Position numbers and translations under genes: made by a program. A stretch of 64,000 nt of DNA from an uncultured Clostridia bacterium (GTDB taxonomy: Bacteria > Bacillota > Clostridia > TANB77 > CAG-508), in the NCBI GenBank assembly GCA_947627185.1, contig CANQVF010000004.1, forward strand, positions 94,953 to 158,952. Direction: 5' to 3'. Of the stretch, positions 8,478-17,823 are shown piece after piece. The notes under the pieces were generated by a model. That model saw only the letters and a program-made list of their open reading frames with translations. It made no database searches and was not told the origin of the DNA. Positions within the stretch are counted from its first letter, which is position 1. Each line of letters opens with the position of its first letter.

Positions 8478-9902
8478 ATGAATGAGATTATTGTAATAGG
8501 CGGAGGCCTTGCAGGTTGTGAGGTAGCTTTACAAATTGCTAAAAGAAAAATAAAAGTTAAATTATATGAAATGAAACCATATAAATTTTCCAATGCACAT
8601 TCAAATGAAAATTTAGCAGAAATTGTTTGCAGTAATTCATTAAAATCTAATTTATTAACAAATGCTTGTGGATTATTGAAAGAGGAATTAAGAAGATTAG
8701 GAAGTTATTTAATTCCTATTGCAGATAGTGTGGCTGTTCCAGCAGGACAAGCTTTAGCTGTTGATAGAGAAAAATTTGCTAGAATAGTTACAGAAGAAAT
8801 AAATAAAAATGAATATATAGAAGTTATAAGAAAAGAAATTACAGAAATTCCAAAAGATAAAATTGTAGTAATAGCAACAGGACCACTAACATCCGAAAAA
8901 ATGTCTAATGAAATTTTAAAATTAACTGGAAAAGATAGATTATATTTTTATGATGCAGCAGCACCTATTATAGAAAAAGATTCTATTAATATGAATATTG
9001 CTTTTTATGGTAATAGATATGAACAAGAAAGAGAAAAAGAAGAAAATATAGAAAATTGGAAAAATAGGTTAGAAGCTCAAGAGAAAAGTTATATTAACCT
9101 TCCAATGAATAAAGAAGAATATGAAAGGTTTTATGAAGAACTTATAAATGCGGAGGTTGTTACTTTACATGAATTTGAAAAAAGGGAAATTTTTGAAGGT
9201 TGTATGCCAATTGAAATAATGGCAAAAAGAGGAAAAGATACTTTAAGATTCGGACCATTAAAACCAGTTGGTTTTACAGATTTAAGAACAGGAAAAAGAC
9301 CATATGCAGTTGTTCAATTAAGACAAGATAATGAAGAGGGAAATCTCTATAATATCGTTGGTTTTCAAACAAATTTGAAGTTTGGTGAGCAAAAAAGAGT
9401 TTTTTCTTTAATACCAGGACTTGAAAACGCTGATTTTGTAAAATATGGTGTAATGCATAGAAATACTTATATAAATTCAACAAAAATATTAGACAATACT
9501 TATAAAATGAAAAATACCAATATTTTTTTTGCAGGGCAAATAACAGGTGTAGAAGGATATGTAGAATCAATTTCTTCTGGATTTGTTGCTGGTATAAATG
9601 CAGTTGAACTATATAAAATTTATGAAGAAAAGTTAAATGATAAAAATGAAAGAAGTAGTAATAAAGTAGAAAATAATAATATTTTAGATAGTAAAATGAT
9701 TTTTGAAGAATATCAAAAAAGAAAAAGAGTATTCTCAGAAAAAACAGTTATTGGTAGTTTAGCAAAATATATATCAACACCTAATGATAAATTTCAACCA
9801 ATGAATGCGAATTTTGGAATACTACCACAATTAGAAGAAAAAATAAAAGATAAAAAAGAAAGATATAAAATGCTTGCAGATATAGCTTTGAAAAATATTT
9901 AA
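8478..9902 (+). CDS. trmFO: Folate-dependent tRNA (uracil-54) methyltransferase TrmFO
   Basis: 474 residues from ATG 8478, chosen because MNEIIVIGGGLAGCE is the family N terminus; a GTG at 8454 adds eight odd residues. The ribosome site is poor (TTGGAT). TrmFO makes m5U54 in the tRNA T-loop with methylene-tetrahydrofolate and FAD. Visible features: the FAD dinucleotide loop GGGLAGCE (~8-15), catalytic Cys51 in VCSNSLKS, the second catalytic Cys in EGCMPIE, the RFGPLKPVG segment, QLRQDNEEGNLYNIVGFQT and the FAGQITGVEGYVES C-terminal FAD block. The length is normal. The 1131-residue unknown protein starts 11 nt downstream, apparently in the same transcript. Confidence 0.96.
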   Translation: MNEIIVIGGGLAGCEVALQIAKRKIKVKLYEMKPYKFSNAHSNENLAEIVCSNSLKSNLLTNACGLLKEELRRLGSYLIPIADSVAVPAGQALAVDREKFARIVTEEINKNEYIEVIRKEITEIPKDKIVVIATGPLTSEKMSNEILKLTGKDRLYFYDAAAPIIEKDSINMNIAFYGNRYEQEREKEENIENWKNRLEAQEKSYINLPMNKEEYERFYEELINAEVVTLHEFEKREIFEGCMPIEIMAKRGKDTLRFGPLKPVGFTDLRTGKRPYAVVQLRQDNEEGNLYNIVGFQTNLKFGEQKRVFSLIPGLENADFVKYGVMHRNTYINSTKILDNTYKMKNTNIFFAGQITGVEGYVESISSGFVAGINAVELYKIYEEKLNDKNERSSNKVENNNILDSKMIFEEYQKRKRVFSEKTVIGSLAKYISTPNDKFQPMNANFGILPQLEEKIKDKKERYKMLADIALKNI

Positions 9903-9913
9903 AAGAGGAAAAT

Positions 9914-12900
9914 ATGGAAGAATTCGAAGTAGAAGGTATTTCTATAGAAGATATAGAAAAAAGAATTGAAGAGTTAAGAAATGAAACTGATAGTGCTAAA
10001 AAGGCTCAAAGTGAATTTATTGCAGATGAATTGGAAAAAATTTTAGAAGAAGCATATGAAGTAGGATATATTTCTAATGAAATCATAATTGATAAAATAG
10101 AATTATTAGAATATGAGGCAGAAAAACTAAAAAGTGAAAAAAATGTTACAGTAGAAGAATATGAAGAAATTTCTTACGATACTGATGAAATTGATGAAAT
10201 AATTGAACAATATTTTCATTCTGAAAGTAGTGAATTTACAAATTCTTCATTTGCACAAGAAATGGAAATGGAATTAAAATCTATACAAGAAGTTAGAAGA
10301 AAAAGTCGATTTTCAAAAAGTGGGCAATCCAAAAGATATGATAATGTTTCTAAAGAAATAGATGAACTAGAAGATTTTATATCTGAAGAAGAAAGGGAAG
10401 AAAAAGAAACTTTAGAAGCTGAAATATCTACTTTTCAAAATGAATTAAAAAGAGTTGTAAAAGAAATTAGCAGTACAACAAATGAAAAAATAGAAGACTT
10501 AAAAAGCTCTCTTAGTATTGAGTTTGAAAACTATAGAAAAAGTGATAAAGAAATTATAGAATTAAAAAATATAGTTGAGAGTTTAAAAAGTAAAAAAGTT
10601 CTTTCAGAAGAAGATAAAAAAAATACTAATTTTGAAGAATTCAAAGATAGTAACAAAACTCCTGAAGATGAAAGTAAATTAAAAAAGGCATATGAAGAAT
10701 ATTTAAAACAAAAAATTCTAGAATTAAGATTAAAAAAGACAGATTTACATGAAAATTACGTAAGTGAGACAATTAGATTAATAAGAAAAGTTCAAGAAGA
10801 AGAAATAAATAAAATAACTCAAAGTAAAATAATAGATGAAAGTGAAAAAAGTAAATTTGAAAAATACTATATACAAATAGAAAGAAAATCTTCAATAGCA
10901 AATGAAATTGCTAAAAGAAAAGCTGGAATAAAAAGAATTAATGCAAATGGAAAGAGAGAATTTATAAATTTTAAAAAAGAAGAACTAATTGCTAAAATAA
11001 AAATTAGAATAGAAAAAGAAGAAAATGTAGTAGTAAAGAAAAAGCTAGAAGAATTAATAAATCAAATAAATAGTATAAAAACAGTAAATAAAACTGAAAC
11101 AAAAACTACTAAAACAAGAACAGTTGAAAGTGAAAACACTGAAGAAATAAATAATATCTATGAATTTATAAATGTATTAAAAGCATTTTCTGTACAGAAA
11201 TTTATGTCTAGAAACGATACATCATCATTTGATTTAGGGCAAACAAATTATGAAATAGAAATACCAGATAATCCAAATGCAGAATTTGAATTAGATGAAA
11301 ATAAAATTGCAGATGAATATAAACGTAGAAAAAATGATATGTATGCAAAATATTATGGAGATAAAGAATATTTAAATGAATATGAAAAAAGATCAAAAAG
11401 ATATTTTTCACATATTACTGAAATAGAAAATGAAAATAATTCAAATTTAAAATACAAAACTGTAGATTATTATAATGAAATACATGATGATGAAAAATTT
11501 TTATTATTAGATAAATACAGAAATTGTTTAGAAAATATAACAAGATATGAAAATGGTGATACTACTGTGTACCAAGGTTCACCAGAAGAAATTGCCAAAC
11601 AATTTGAAAAAGATAAAGCTTATGTTCAAACTCGAAATCATACATATAACCCTAATGAATATACTCAAAAAGATTTGAAAACTCTTGGAAAATATGGAGA
11701 AAAAATGCCATATATTCAAAAACAAAAAGGAATACTTAAAAATGTTGGAAGAGGAGTTTTAAATGTAGGTATACTTGCTAGAAATATAGTTGCACCAGTA
11801 TATAGAGGAGTTGGAAAATTTGTAGCACAACCAATACATAAATTAGTTAAAGGAAATAAAGATGCTTCTCCATATAAGAATAATATGTATCACAGAATGT
11901 TAGCTAGAAGAGAATTTTTTGAAGAACAAGCTAAAGAAAAAGATAGAATAGAAACATTAAAATTAATGCAAGAAGCAGGTGAAAATGATGAAGTAAAACC
12001 TGTACAACATCCAATAAAAAATTATGTATCATCAAGATTTAATGCAATTTTTAATCCTAAAAAAGGAAATGAAGCGGTATTAAGAGCAGGTTTAGCAGAT
12101 ATTAAGAAAAATATTATAGAACAAGAAAAATCAAGAGTTCTAAGAAGTAAGATAAGCTCAGATATAAGAAGCTTAAATGAGCAAGTAGAATTCTTAGAAA
12201 ATGAAATGAAAAATCATCCTAATGCTAGAAATATTGAACAAGTTAAAAATTCTTTAAATGAAAAGAAAGAAAAATTAGTAGAAAATCAAGCAAATTTATC
12301 TATTATGGGTGGATTTGTAGAAACAAAACAAACAGATGCAATAAGCGATAAACAACATGCTAAAGCAAGTAAAGAAGTTGTTACTTTAGGAACAACTGTA
12401 ATTAAAGGATTTGCAACAGGATTAGCTGTTAAATATATAGGACCAAGAATAGAAAAATGGTTAGCTAAAAGAACACAAATACCACAAGAAGTGGAAACAG
12501 TTACACAAATACCAGAAACAAAACAAAGAGTTATTCCTGCTACTTATAAAACAGAAAAAATTCCAACATATGAATATAGACCTTCAACTTCAACAAAAAT
12601 ACAAGATATTATGTCAAAAAATGCAGGAGAAAAAATTACAGGATATTATTCAGTATATGGTGGAGAAAAAAGACCAAGCATATATACATTAACTGGAAAA
12701 GAAAAAATTACTGGAATATTTCAAGCAAAAGGAGATAAAGGAACAGGTTTATCAGATGTTGTTGGTTTGAAAGCTCCTGAACTTACAGATAAAACATTTA
12801 ATAAAGCTCTTTTAGATGAAGCAGGTTTCTTAAAACAAGATATAACACTTGATGAAGCTATGAAAGCATTAGGAACAGCAACAAATAAAGAAACACTTTC

Positions 12901-13309
12901 AGGATTGTATGTTTCAGTTGGAGATGAATATTGGGTAAAAGCTTCAGATTTAGCTAAAAATATATTAGAAAAGGTAAAAGTAGGCGAAGAAGTTAAGAAA
13001 GTAGTTGATGTTCCAGAACATATTGAAGAATTTACTGAAATGGTTGATAAAATTGTAAAAACAACCCAAATGGTTCCAAATGAGAGAGTAATAAAAGCAT
13101 TACAAACATTAGAAGGTGCAGGAAAATTAGCAATGTATGGAAATGGATTAGAAGATATAGTGGAAAATTTAAGAAATACACATAGTGATGTTCCAGAAAA
13201 TAAAGATAAACCAAGAGAATATAATTATAATGATGGACAAAGCATTCTAACATCAAGAAAACAATATAAGAAAAGCAGAAGAGATGATATGGATGATTTT
13301 GAAAGATAG
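9914..13309 (+). CDS. 1131-residue coiled-coil protein, unknown function
   Basis: I do not recognise this protein. ATG follows AGAGGAA, 11 bp after trmFO. Residues ~1-430 are highly charged with long Glu/Lys heptad-like helices. Residues ~500-600 are Tyr/Asn/Asp-rich. Residues ~610-660 form a basic segment with amphipathic stretches (NVGRGVLNVGILARNIVAPV). Then come more coiled coil (~720-800), a glycine/alanine stretch that may contact membrane (TLGTTVIKGFATGLAVKYIG, ~840), a Pro/Thr-rich linker (VETVTQIPETKQRVIPA), and a more globular end ~890-1090. The C terminus is strongly charged. No signal peptide, ATP-binding or enzymatic motif is visible. It heads a cluster of five unrecognised genes and may be a scaffold or cytoskeletal protein; that is inference. 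Confidence 0.8.
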   Translation: MEEFEVEGISIEDIEKRIEELRNETDSAKKAQSEFIADELEKILEEAYEVGYISNEIIIDKIELLEYEAEKLKSEKNVTVEEYEEISYDTDEIDEIIEQYFHSESSEFTNSSFAQEMEMELKSIQEVRRKSRFSKSGQSKRYDNVSKEIDELEDFISEEEREEKETLEAEISTFQNELKRVVKEISSTTNEKIEDLKSSLSIEFENYRKSDKEIIELKNIVESLKSKKVLSEEDKKNTNFEEFKDSNKTPEDESKLKKAYEEYLKQKILELRLKKTDLHENYVSETIRLIRKVQEEEINKITQSKIIDESEKSKFEKYYIQIERKSSIANEIAKRKAGIKRINANGKREFINFKKEELIAKIKIRIEKEENVVVKKKLEELINQINSIKTVNKTETKTTKTRTVESENTEEINNIYEFINVLKAFSVQKFMSRNDTSSFDLGQTNYEIEIPDNPNAEFELDENKIADEYKRRKNDMYAKYYGDKEYLNEYEKRSKRYFSHITEIENENNSNLKYKTVDYYNEIHDDEKFLLLDKYRNCLENITRYENGDTTVYQGSPEEIAKQFEKDKAYVQTRNHTYNPNEYTQKDLKTLGKYGEKMPYIQKQKGILKNVGRGVLNVGILARNIVAPVYRGVGKFVAQPIHKLVKGNKDASPYKNNMYHRMLARREFFEEQAKEKDRIETLKLMQEAGENDEVKPVQHPIKNYVSSRFNAIFNPKKGNEAVLRAGLADIKKNIIEQEKSRVLRSKISSDIRSLNEQVEFLENEMKNHPNARNIEQVKNSLNEKKEKLVENQANLSIMGGFVETKQTDAISDKQHAKASKEVVTLGTTVIKGFATGLAVKYIGPRIEKWLAKRTQIPQEVETVTQIPETKQRVIPATYKTEKIPTYEYRPSTSTKIQDIMSKNAGEKITGYYSVYGGEKRPSIYTLTGKEKITGIFQAKGDKGTGLSDVVGLKAPELTDKTFNKALLDEAGFLKQDITLDEAMKALGTATNKETLSGLYVSVGDEYWVKASDLAKNILEKVKVGEEVKKVVDVPEHIEEFTEMVDKIVKTTQMVPNERVIKALQTLEGAGKLAMYGNGLEDIVENLRNTHSDVPENKDKPREYNYNDGQSILTSRKQYKKSRRDDMDDFER

Positions 13310-13373
13310 AGTTAATTAACAAAATTAAAATATACAAAAATTACAATTATTGTAAAATTTTTATGTAAAACTA

Positions 13374-13402
13374 TTGAAAACATTTGCCATTAGTGCTATA
13401 AT
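13374..13402 (+). promoter_or_regulatory. Strong sigma-A promoter with extended -10
   Basis: TTGAAA (13374-13379), 17 bp, TGC-TATAAT (-10 at 13397-13402). It is one of the best promoters in the window and drives the 53-residue ORF and the 602-residue gene. Confidence 0.8.
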
Positions 13403-13447
13403 GTTAATAGTTGTACTTATGTCAATTTTTAATGAAAGGAGAACAAA

Positions 13448-13609
13448 ATGGATAAAAGTGAATTAGAAAAATACAAAAGCCAATTAGCAGAAATGGAAGC
13501 TATGATGACAGATGATGTTATCAAGGATTTAAGCAAAGAAGAAATACAAGAATATATTGTTCTTGTATCAAAAATAAAAGCTAGATTAGATTTATTAGAA
13601 AATTTATAA
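13448..13609 (+). CDS. 53-residue small protein, unknown
   Basis: ATG at 13448 has GAAAGGAG (13434-13441) 6 nt upstream and a strong promoter 46 bp before it; TAA is at 13607-13609. The product is acidic and helical, beginning MDKSELEKYKSQLAEMEAMM and ending in a Lys/Leu-rich helix (KIKARLDLLENL). It has a heptad-like pattern and could be a partner of the coiled-coil proteins around it. No family was recognised. It lies 27 bp before the 602-residue gene, which has its own ribosome site, so the two are co-transcribed. The ideal signals and lack of any overlapping gene make it a real gene despite its size. Confidence 0.8.
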   Translation: MDKSELEKYKSQLAEMEAMMTDDVIKDLSKEEIQEYIVLVSKIKARLDLLENL

Positions 13610-13636
13610 AAAAATGTAAAAAGGAGAAATAATAAA

Positions 13637-15445
13637 ATGGGAAATGGAATTGATGAGTTATCTGTAAATTCTAAGTTTAAATATGTAATTGATTCTTTAA
13701 AGAAACAATTAGATAGTTTAGATTCATTATGCGTAGATCAAGTATCAAAAATTGGAAGTGCTGGTTTTAGTTTAGATGTTTCTAAAATTGAAACATTATT
13801 AAGCGGAATAGACAAAATGGTAATAAATAATCCTGTAATTAAAAGTGCAATGATTGAGGGAAATGAAGATGTTAAAAAAATAATATCTGCAGTTAATAAT
13901 GAAATTTCAAGCAGAATGGAAAGCTTTAAAGAAAATTTTGAACAAGATACAGAGAAAGAAAATATAGAAAAATTATCTAAAGATTTTTCTGAAAATAAAT
14001 TAAATAGTACTAATAAAAATTTAGAAGATTTTGAATCTCAAACTTTTACTCAAAAGAATATGGAAGAACGTGAACAAGATGAAAAATTATACATAGAAGA
14101 TTTAAATAAAAGAATAGACAATGCTAAAAAATATCAAGAAGTAGTTGCTAAAAATCCAGGAATTAATCCTGCTAATCTTAAAATTGATATTTCAACAGCA
14201 AATATAGATTTTGCAACAATTGATGATTATAAAAAAACATATATTGATCAACTTAAACCAGCAGAAGAATATGAACAAATGGTTTCTTCAATATATACAA
14301 AAGCAGTACGCCTTGGCAGATCATCTACAGCTTGGTCACTACAAGATAGAACTGCTTTATCTAAAGATATAAAAGCATTAGATACAATTAAAGGAAAAAC
14401 AGGAAATGCAAATTTAGATAAAATGATAGATGAAATTAAAAGTACAATGACATTTTCACCTAGAGGTTCAATCTTAAGTGTAGATAGCAAAAATTTAGTT
14501 AATGTTCTAGATAAAGATGATTATACTTCTATAGACTGGGAAACATCTATTGATAAAGTTAAAGAAGATGCTAATATAAAAGTAAAAGAAGATTTAACCA
14601 AAATTCTAGAAAAAAATGATTTATTTAAAGTATTTCCACAAAAAGCAGAAGAATTACTAGAGAATTTAAAAAATGAAAATCCAAATATTGAATTTGTTAC
14701 AAATCAATTAGATGCATTTTTAACAGATAGAAATTTATTTAAACAGATAAAAGGTTTAGATGCTGATTCAAAAAATTTAACAAATTTAGAACTAGAATTA
14801 TTAAAAGCAAAAAGCAGAGCTACAAATTTAAAAAATGTACAAGAAACTATAGATAATATGAATAAACGTCAAAAAACAACAACAGCTAAAGTTTTAGGTA
14901 AAGATTTAGAAATAAAAGATGATTCTGGAAGAATTGTAGATTTTGCAAATTTAGATGATGCAAATAGAAGTGATGCTGTTGATGTTTTATATGAACAAAT
15001 GGTTACTGAAAGCTCAGAAGAGGAATTAGCTCATATTGATGAAGAATATAGAAATTCATCTTTACCAGTAAAATATAAACAACCAGGATTGTTTAGTCGT
15101 ATATTGTATAAATTAAATCCAAGAAATTGGAATAATGGTAAAAGTTTAGCAGATGAAAGAAAAGAATTATGGGTACGTGAAAAAATAGATACTCAACTTA
15201 AAGATATAAAAGAAGATGCAAGCAAAGCAAATCCAGTATGGACTTTATCACCAGAACAACAAAGAAATTTTGAAAATGGACAAAGAGAAATTTTAAATAA
15301 AGAAAAAGAAGTACTAGATAAAGCAAAACAAAAAGGAAGAGAAGAAATTGTAAAAAATGGTAAAAATGTAAAAGATGCTTCAAAAGATGCTAAACAAGCT
15401 CTAGATGAAAATCAAAAGAAGGAAGATGAAGATTTAACATTATAA
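13637..15445 (+). CDS. 602-residue coiled-coil protein, unknown function
   Basis: AAAAGGAG precedes the ATG. The protein is soluble, mostly helical and Lys/Glu/Asp/Asn-rich, with no signal peptide, membrane segment or enzyme motif that I can see. Predicted coiled coils lie around residues 75-175, 300-420 and 520-595. One compact, less charged patch reads GLFSRILYKLNPRNWNN (~475-492), a possible amphipathic membrane-contact or docking site. The C-terminal 60 residues are a continuous charged helix. It is co-transcribed with the 53-residue ORF from a strong promoter and closed by a terminator. Its style matches the 1131-residue neighbour, suggesting they act together; this is inference. Confidence 0.8.
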   Translation: MGNGIDELSVNSKFKYVIDSLKKQLDSLDSLCVDQVSKIGSAGFSLDVSKIETLLSGIDKMVINNPVIKSAMIEGNEDVKKIISAVNNEISSRMESFKENFEQDTEKENIEKLSKDFSENKLNSTNKNLEDFESQTFTQKNMEEREQDEKLYIEDLNKRIDNAKKYQEVVAKNPGINPANLKIDISTANIDFATIDDYKKTYIDQLKPAEEYEQMVSSIYTKAVRLGRSSTAWSLQDRTALSKDIKALDTIKGKTGNANLDKMIDEIKSTMTFSPRGSILSVDSKNLVNVLDKDDYTSIDWETSIDKVKEDANIKVKEDLTKILEKNDLFKVFPQKAEELLENLKNENPNIEFVTNQLDAFLTDRNLFKQIKGLDADSKNLTNLELELLKAKSRATNLKNVQETIDNMNKRQKTTTAKVLGKDLEIKDDSGRIVDFANLDDANRSDAVDVLYEQMVTESSEEELAHIDEEYRNSSLPVKYKQPGLFSRILYKLNPRNWNNGKSLADERKELWVREKIDTQLKDIKEDASKANPVWTLSPEQQRNFENGQREILNKEKEVLDKAKQKGREEIVKNGKNVKDASKDAKQALDENQKKEDEDLTL

Positions 15446-15490
15446 TTTTATTAAAAATCTAAATATATAGTCAAAATTTAATTAATTTTA

Positions 15491-15526
15491 ATATGCATAT
15501 CTAAAAAAGGTATGCATATTGTTTTT
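15491..15526 (+). terminator. Intrinsic terminator between the 602- and 455-residue genes
   Basis: ATATGCATA (15491-15499) and TATGCATAT (15511-15519), followed by TGTTTTT. It is only 26 bp before the next start codon, so the 455-residue gene may depend on read-through or on a promoter I could not identify. Confidence 0.7.
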
Positions 15527-15551
15527 AAAATAAAAAAATGGAGTATATCAT

Positions 15552-16919
15552 ATGGAAAATAATGATATGTCTGATGATGAATTATTAAAAAAAATTATAA
15601 ATGAGAGAAATAATAAGAAGAAACTAGATAAATCTAAATCTCATAAAAAACAAAATGTGTATTCTAAATCTAAAAAAGATAAAATTTCTAGTGCAATAAC
15701 TAAAACTCCTAAAAAAAATTATAAATCAAAAAGACTAACAGAACCTAAAAAAAGAGGATTACTAAAAAGATATATAATGCAAGCTAAATGGAGATATCAT
15801 TCTTATGACTTACTAGAAAAAGATTTTGATGATGGATATATTACTTATAGAGATATACAAAAATCGAAACAAGCATCTAAGAGAAAAGATAGAATACTAT
15901 ATAAAGAAGTTCAAGAATATGAAGATGCTAGAGATGATATAACTGCGAGAAAAGCTTATAGAGCATTTAAAATAGGACTAGGCACAACTTTACTTGCAAG
16001 TACACTAGCTCTTTCAAGTATGTTGTCTAAAAAAATACAGGAAGATTCCTTGTCTAAACAAACTGCTGAAATGGATGAAACTTTGTTAGATGAAAGTCTT
16101 ATGGAAGAAGATTCTATTTATGATGATAATAAAGTATTAAAAGAAAGAGCTATAAACAAAATAAAAAATTCTATTAAAGAAAAAGATGGATATGAATTCG
16201 ATAATTTATCTTTAAATGAATTAATAAATAATTATGATAAAATATTAGCATATGAAGAAAGAATGAGTGAACATACTTTTGAAAAGGCTCTTTTAGGTTT
16301 TGAAGATCAGGAGTTACTAGAAAGTATACTAAATAATTCTATTGGTGAAGAATATGGAAATTCTTCAGATAAGCAGAAAAGAGATTATAAACAATTAGCA
16401 TTTGAGTTGTTAAGTTATGCATTTCCAGAAATTGATATTAATCAATACATTAGAAATCCAATAGTTGTTGATGCACTTAAAGCTAAAGAATCTTCAGAAT
16501 CATTAGGATATGAAATAAAAACAATTGTAAATAATGATGAAGAAGAAACATTAAGATATCTAGGAAAAATTATGCATACAGAACATTTATATGAAAATTC
16601 AATTTTATCAATAAATAAACAAGAAAATGATTTATTAGATAATATTATTAATTTAGCTTTAGGAGAAGATTATAGAAAAATGACTGATGAAGAGAAAAGA
16701 GATTATAAACAATTTGCTTATGAATTTTTATCACAAGATTTTAAAGATTTATATGTAAAAAATCCTAATGAAAATGCAAATATAAATGTTGAAAATGAAA
16801 ATAATGAAAGTTTTAATATTAAAACTGAAAATGAAATTAAAGAAGATAAGATATTTAATGTAGGAACACAAACTATAGAAATAAAAGATGATGATGGTAA
16901 TATACAAATTTTAGAATAG
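15552..16919 (+). CDS. 455-residue protein with one membrane segment and internal duplication
   Basis: ATG has TGGAG 8 nt upstream. Residues 1-75 are a very basic Lys/Ser-rich tail, and ~76-135 a charged helix region with many Tyr. About 139-158 is one hydrophobic segment (FKIGLGTTLLASTLALSSML). The remainder is acidic. The C-terminal half contains a duplicated module: IGEEYGNSSDKQKRDYKQ followed by LAFELLSYAF, and LGEDYRKMTDEEKRDYKQ followed by FAYEFLSQDF, about 105 residues apart. No family was recognised. With a positive N-terminal side, the acidic duplicated part is probably outside the cytoplasm. It belongs to the unknown gene cluster. Confidence 0.75.
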   Translation: MENNDMSDDELLKKIINERNNKKKLDKSKSHKKQNVYSKSKKDKISSAITKTPKKNYKSKRLTEPKKRGLLKRYIMQAKWRYHSYDLLEKDFDDGYITYRDIQKSKQASKRKDRILYKEVQEYEDARDDITARKAYRAFKIGLGTTLLASTLALSSMLSKKIQEDSLSKQTAEMDETLLDESLMEEDSIYDDNKVLKERAINKIKNSIKEKDGYEFDNLSLNELINNYDKILAYEERMSEHTFEKALLGFEDQELLESILNNSIGEEYGNSSDKQKRDYKQLAFELLSYAFPEIDINQYIRNPIVVDALKAKESSESLGYEIKTIVNNDEEETLRYLGKIMHTEHLYENSILSINKQENDLLDNIINLALGEDYRKMTDEEKRDYKQFAYEFLSQDFKDLYVKNPNENANINVENENNESFNIKTENEIKEDKIFNVGTQTIEIKDDDGNIQILE

Positions 16920-16929
16920 GAGATAATAG

Positions 16930-17166
16930 ATGAAAGATTTTAAAATAGGCGGAAAAGTTACTATAAATAAAGATGAATCATATATTATTATTGATATTAT
17001 AAAAATAAATAATAAAATATATTATTTATGCTCTACTAATAAAAAACCTATTACTCCAAAAGTTTTTGAAAGGGAAGAAGAAGGTGAAAAAGTATTTATA
17101 AAATTTGTAGAAGATAAAGAAATTTTAAAACAAATTGCAGAAAAAGTTTTAGAAAAAAATGAATAG
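16930..17166 (+). CDS. 78-residue small protein, DUF1292-like pattern
   Basis: TAGGAG ends 8 nt before the ATG, and the gene starts 10 nt after the 455-residue gene. The product alternates short beta strands (GKVTINKDESYIIIDIIKI, NKIYYLCSTN) and ends with KVFIKFVEDKEILKQIAEK. Small Firmicute proteins of the DUF1292 type share this pattern of a short barrel plus an F-[VL]-E-D-[KE]-E-[IL] end. The match is by eye and function is unknown. It is the last gene before the rpsL promoter. Confidence 0.6.
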   Translation: MKDFKIGGKVTINKDESYIIIDIIKINNKIYYLCSTNKKPITPKVFEREEEGEKVFIKFVEDKEILKQIAEKVLEKNE

Positions 17167-17209
17167 GAAATCCTACGGAAATCAAGTAAAATAAAGTTTT
17201 TTAAAAGTA

Positions 17210-17238
17210 TTGACATTGCATTTTAAAAATGATAAAAT
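17210..17238 (+). promoter_or_regulatory. Sigma-A promoter of the rpsL-rpsG-fusA operon
   Basis: Consensus TTGACA (17210-17215), 17 bp, TAAAAT (17233-17238). The expected start, near 17245, lies inside the 5' arm of the terminator hairpin at 17239-17279. Confidence 0.85.
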
Positions 17239-17283
17239 AGATACGCTATTTGTTAGGGAAACTAGCATTTAGCGTATCTTTTT
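17239..17283 (+). terminator. Terminator overlapping the rpsL transcription start
   Basis: AGATACGCTA (17239-17248) pairs perfectly with TAGCGTATCT (17270-17279), followed by more T residues. A transcript coming from upstream would form the whole hairpin. RNA begun at ~17245 would lack most of the 5' arm. Confidence 0.75.
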
Positions 17284-17322
17284 GTTATTTAAAATTTATT
17301 TTAAATAACAATTAATTATATA

Positions 17323-17351
17323 AGATTTAATATATTTAAAATATTAAATCT
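17323..17351 (+). promoter_or_regulatory. Leader hairpin before rpsL
   Basis: AGATTTAATAT and ATATTAAATCT form an 11-bp AT stem with a 7-nt loop, ending about 12 nt before the GAGGTG ribosome site. Role unknown. Confidence 0.4.
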
Positions 17352-17382
17352 ATTAAAAAAAGAAATGAGGTGAAAAAGAAGA

Positions 17383-17796
17383 ATGCCAACAATTAATCAA
17401 TTAGTAAGAAAAGGTAGACAAACTGGAACAACAAAATCTACAGCTCCTGCTCTTCAAAAAGGTTACAACTCTAGAAAAAAAGTTCAAACAGACAATAGAG
17501 CACCACAAAAAAGAGGTGTATGTACAGTTGTTAAAACAGTTACTCCTAAAAAGCCTAACTCTGCTTTAAGAAAAGTTGCCAGAGTTAAACTTTCAAATGG
17601 ATATGAAGTTACTTCTTACATCCCTGGTGTAGGTCACAACTTACAAGAACACAGTGTTGTACTTATAAGAGGTGGAAGAGTAAAAGATTTACCTGGTGTT
17701 AGATACCATATAATTAGAGGTACATTAGATACAGCTGGTGTTAAAGATAGAATGCAAGCTAGATCTAAATATGGTGCTAAAAAACCTAAAAAATAA
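17383..17796 (+). CDS. rpsL: 30S ribosomal protein S12
   Basis: 137 residues, ATG after GAGGTG. S12 sits at the decoding centre and checks codon-anticodon pairing. It is the long Gram-positive form: the insert [20 protein letters not shown] separates the N terminus from KRGVCTVV. The decoding loop [11 protein letters not shown] and the second loop [13 protein letters not shown] both carry the wild-type lysines whose mutation gives streptomycin resistance, so a sensitive form is expected. First gene of the translation operon. Confidence 0.98.
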   Translation: MPTINQLVRKGRQTGTTKSTAPALQKGYNSRKKVQTDNRAPQKRGVCTVVKTVTPKKPNSALRKVARVKLSNGYEVTSYIPGVGHNLQEHSVVLIRGGRVKDLPGVRYHIIRGTLDTAGVKDRMQARSKYGAKKPKK

Positions 17797-17823
17797 AATT
17801 TGAAATTAAATTTATTAATTGAT

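Noticed and set aside
9274..9570. Minus-strand ORF inside trmFO
   Set aside because: Shadow of the conserved trmFO frame, without start signals.
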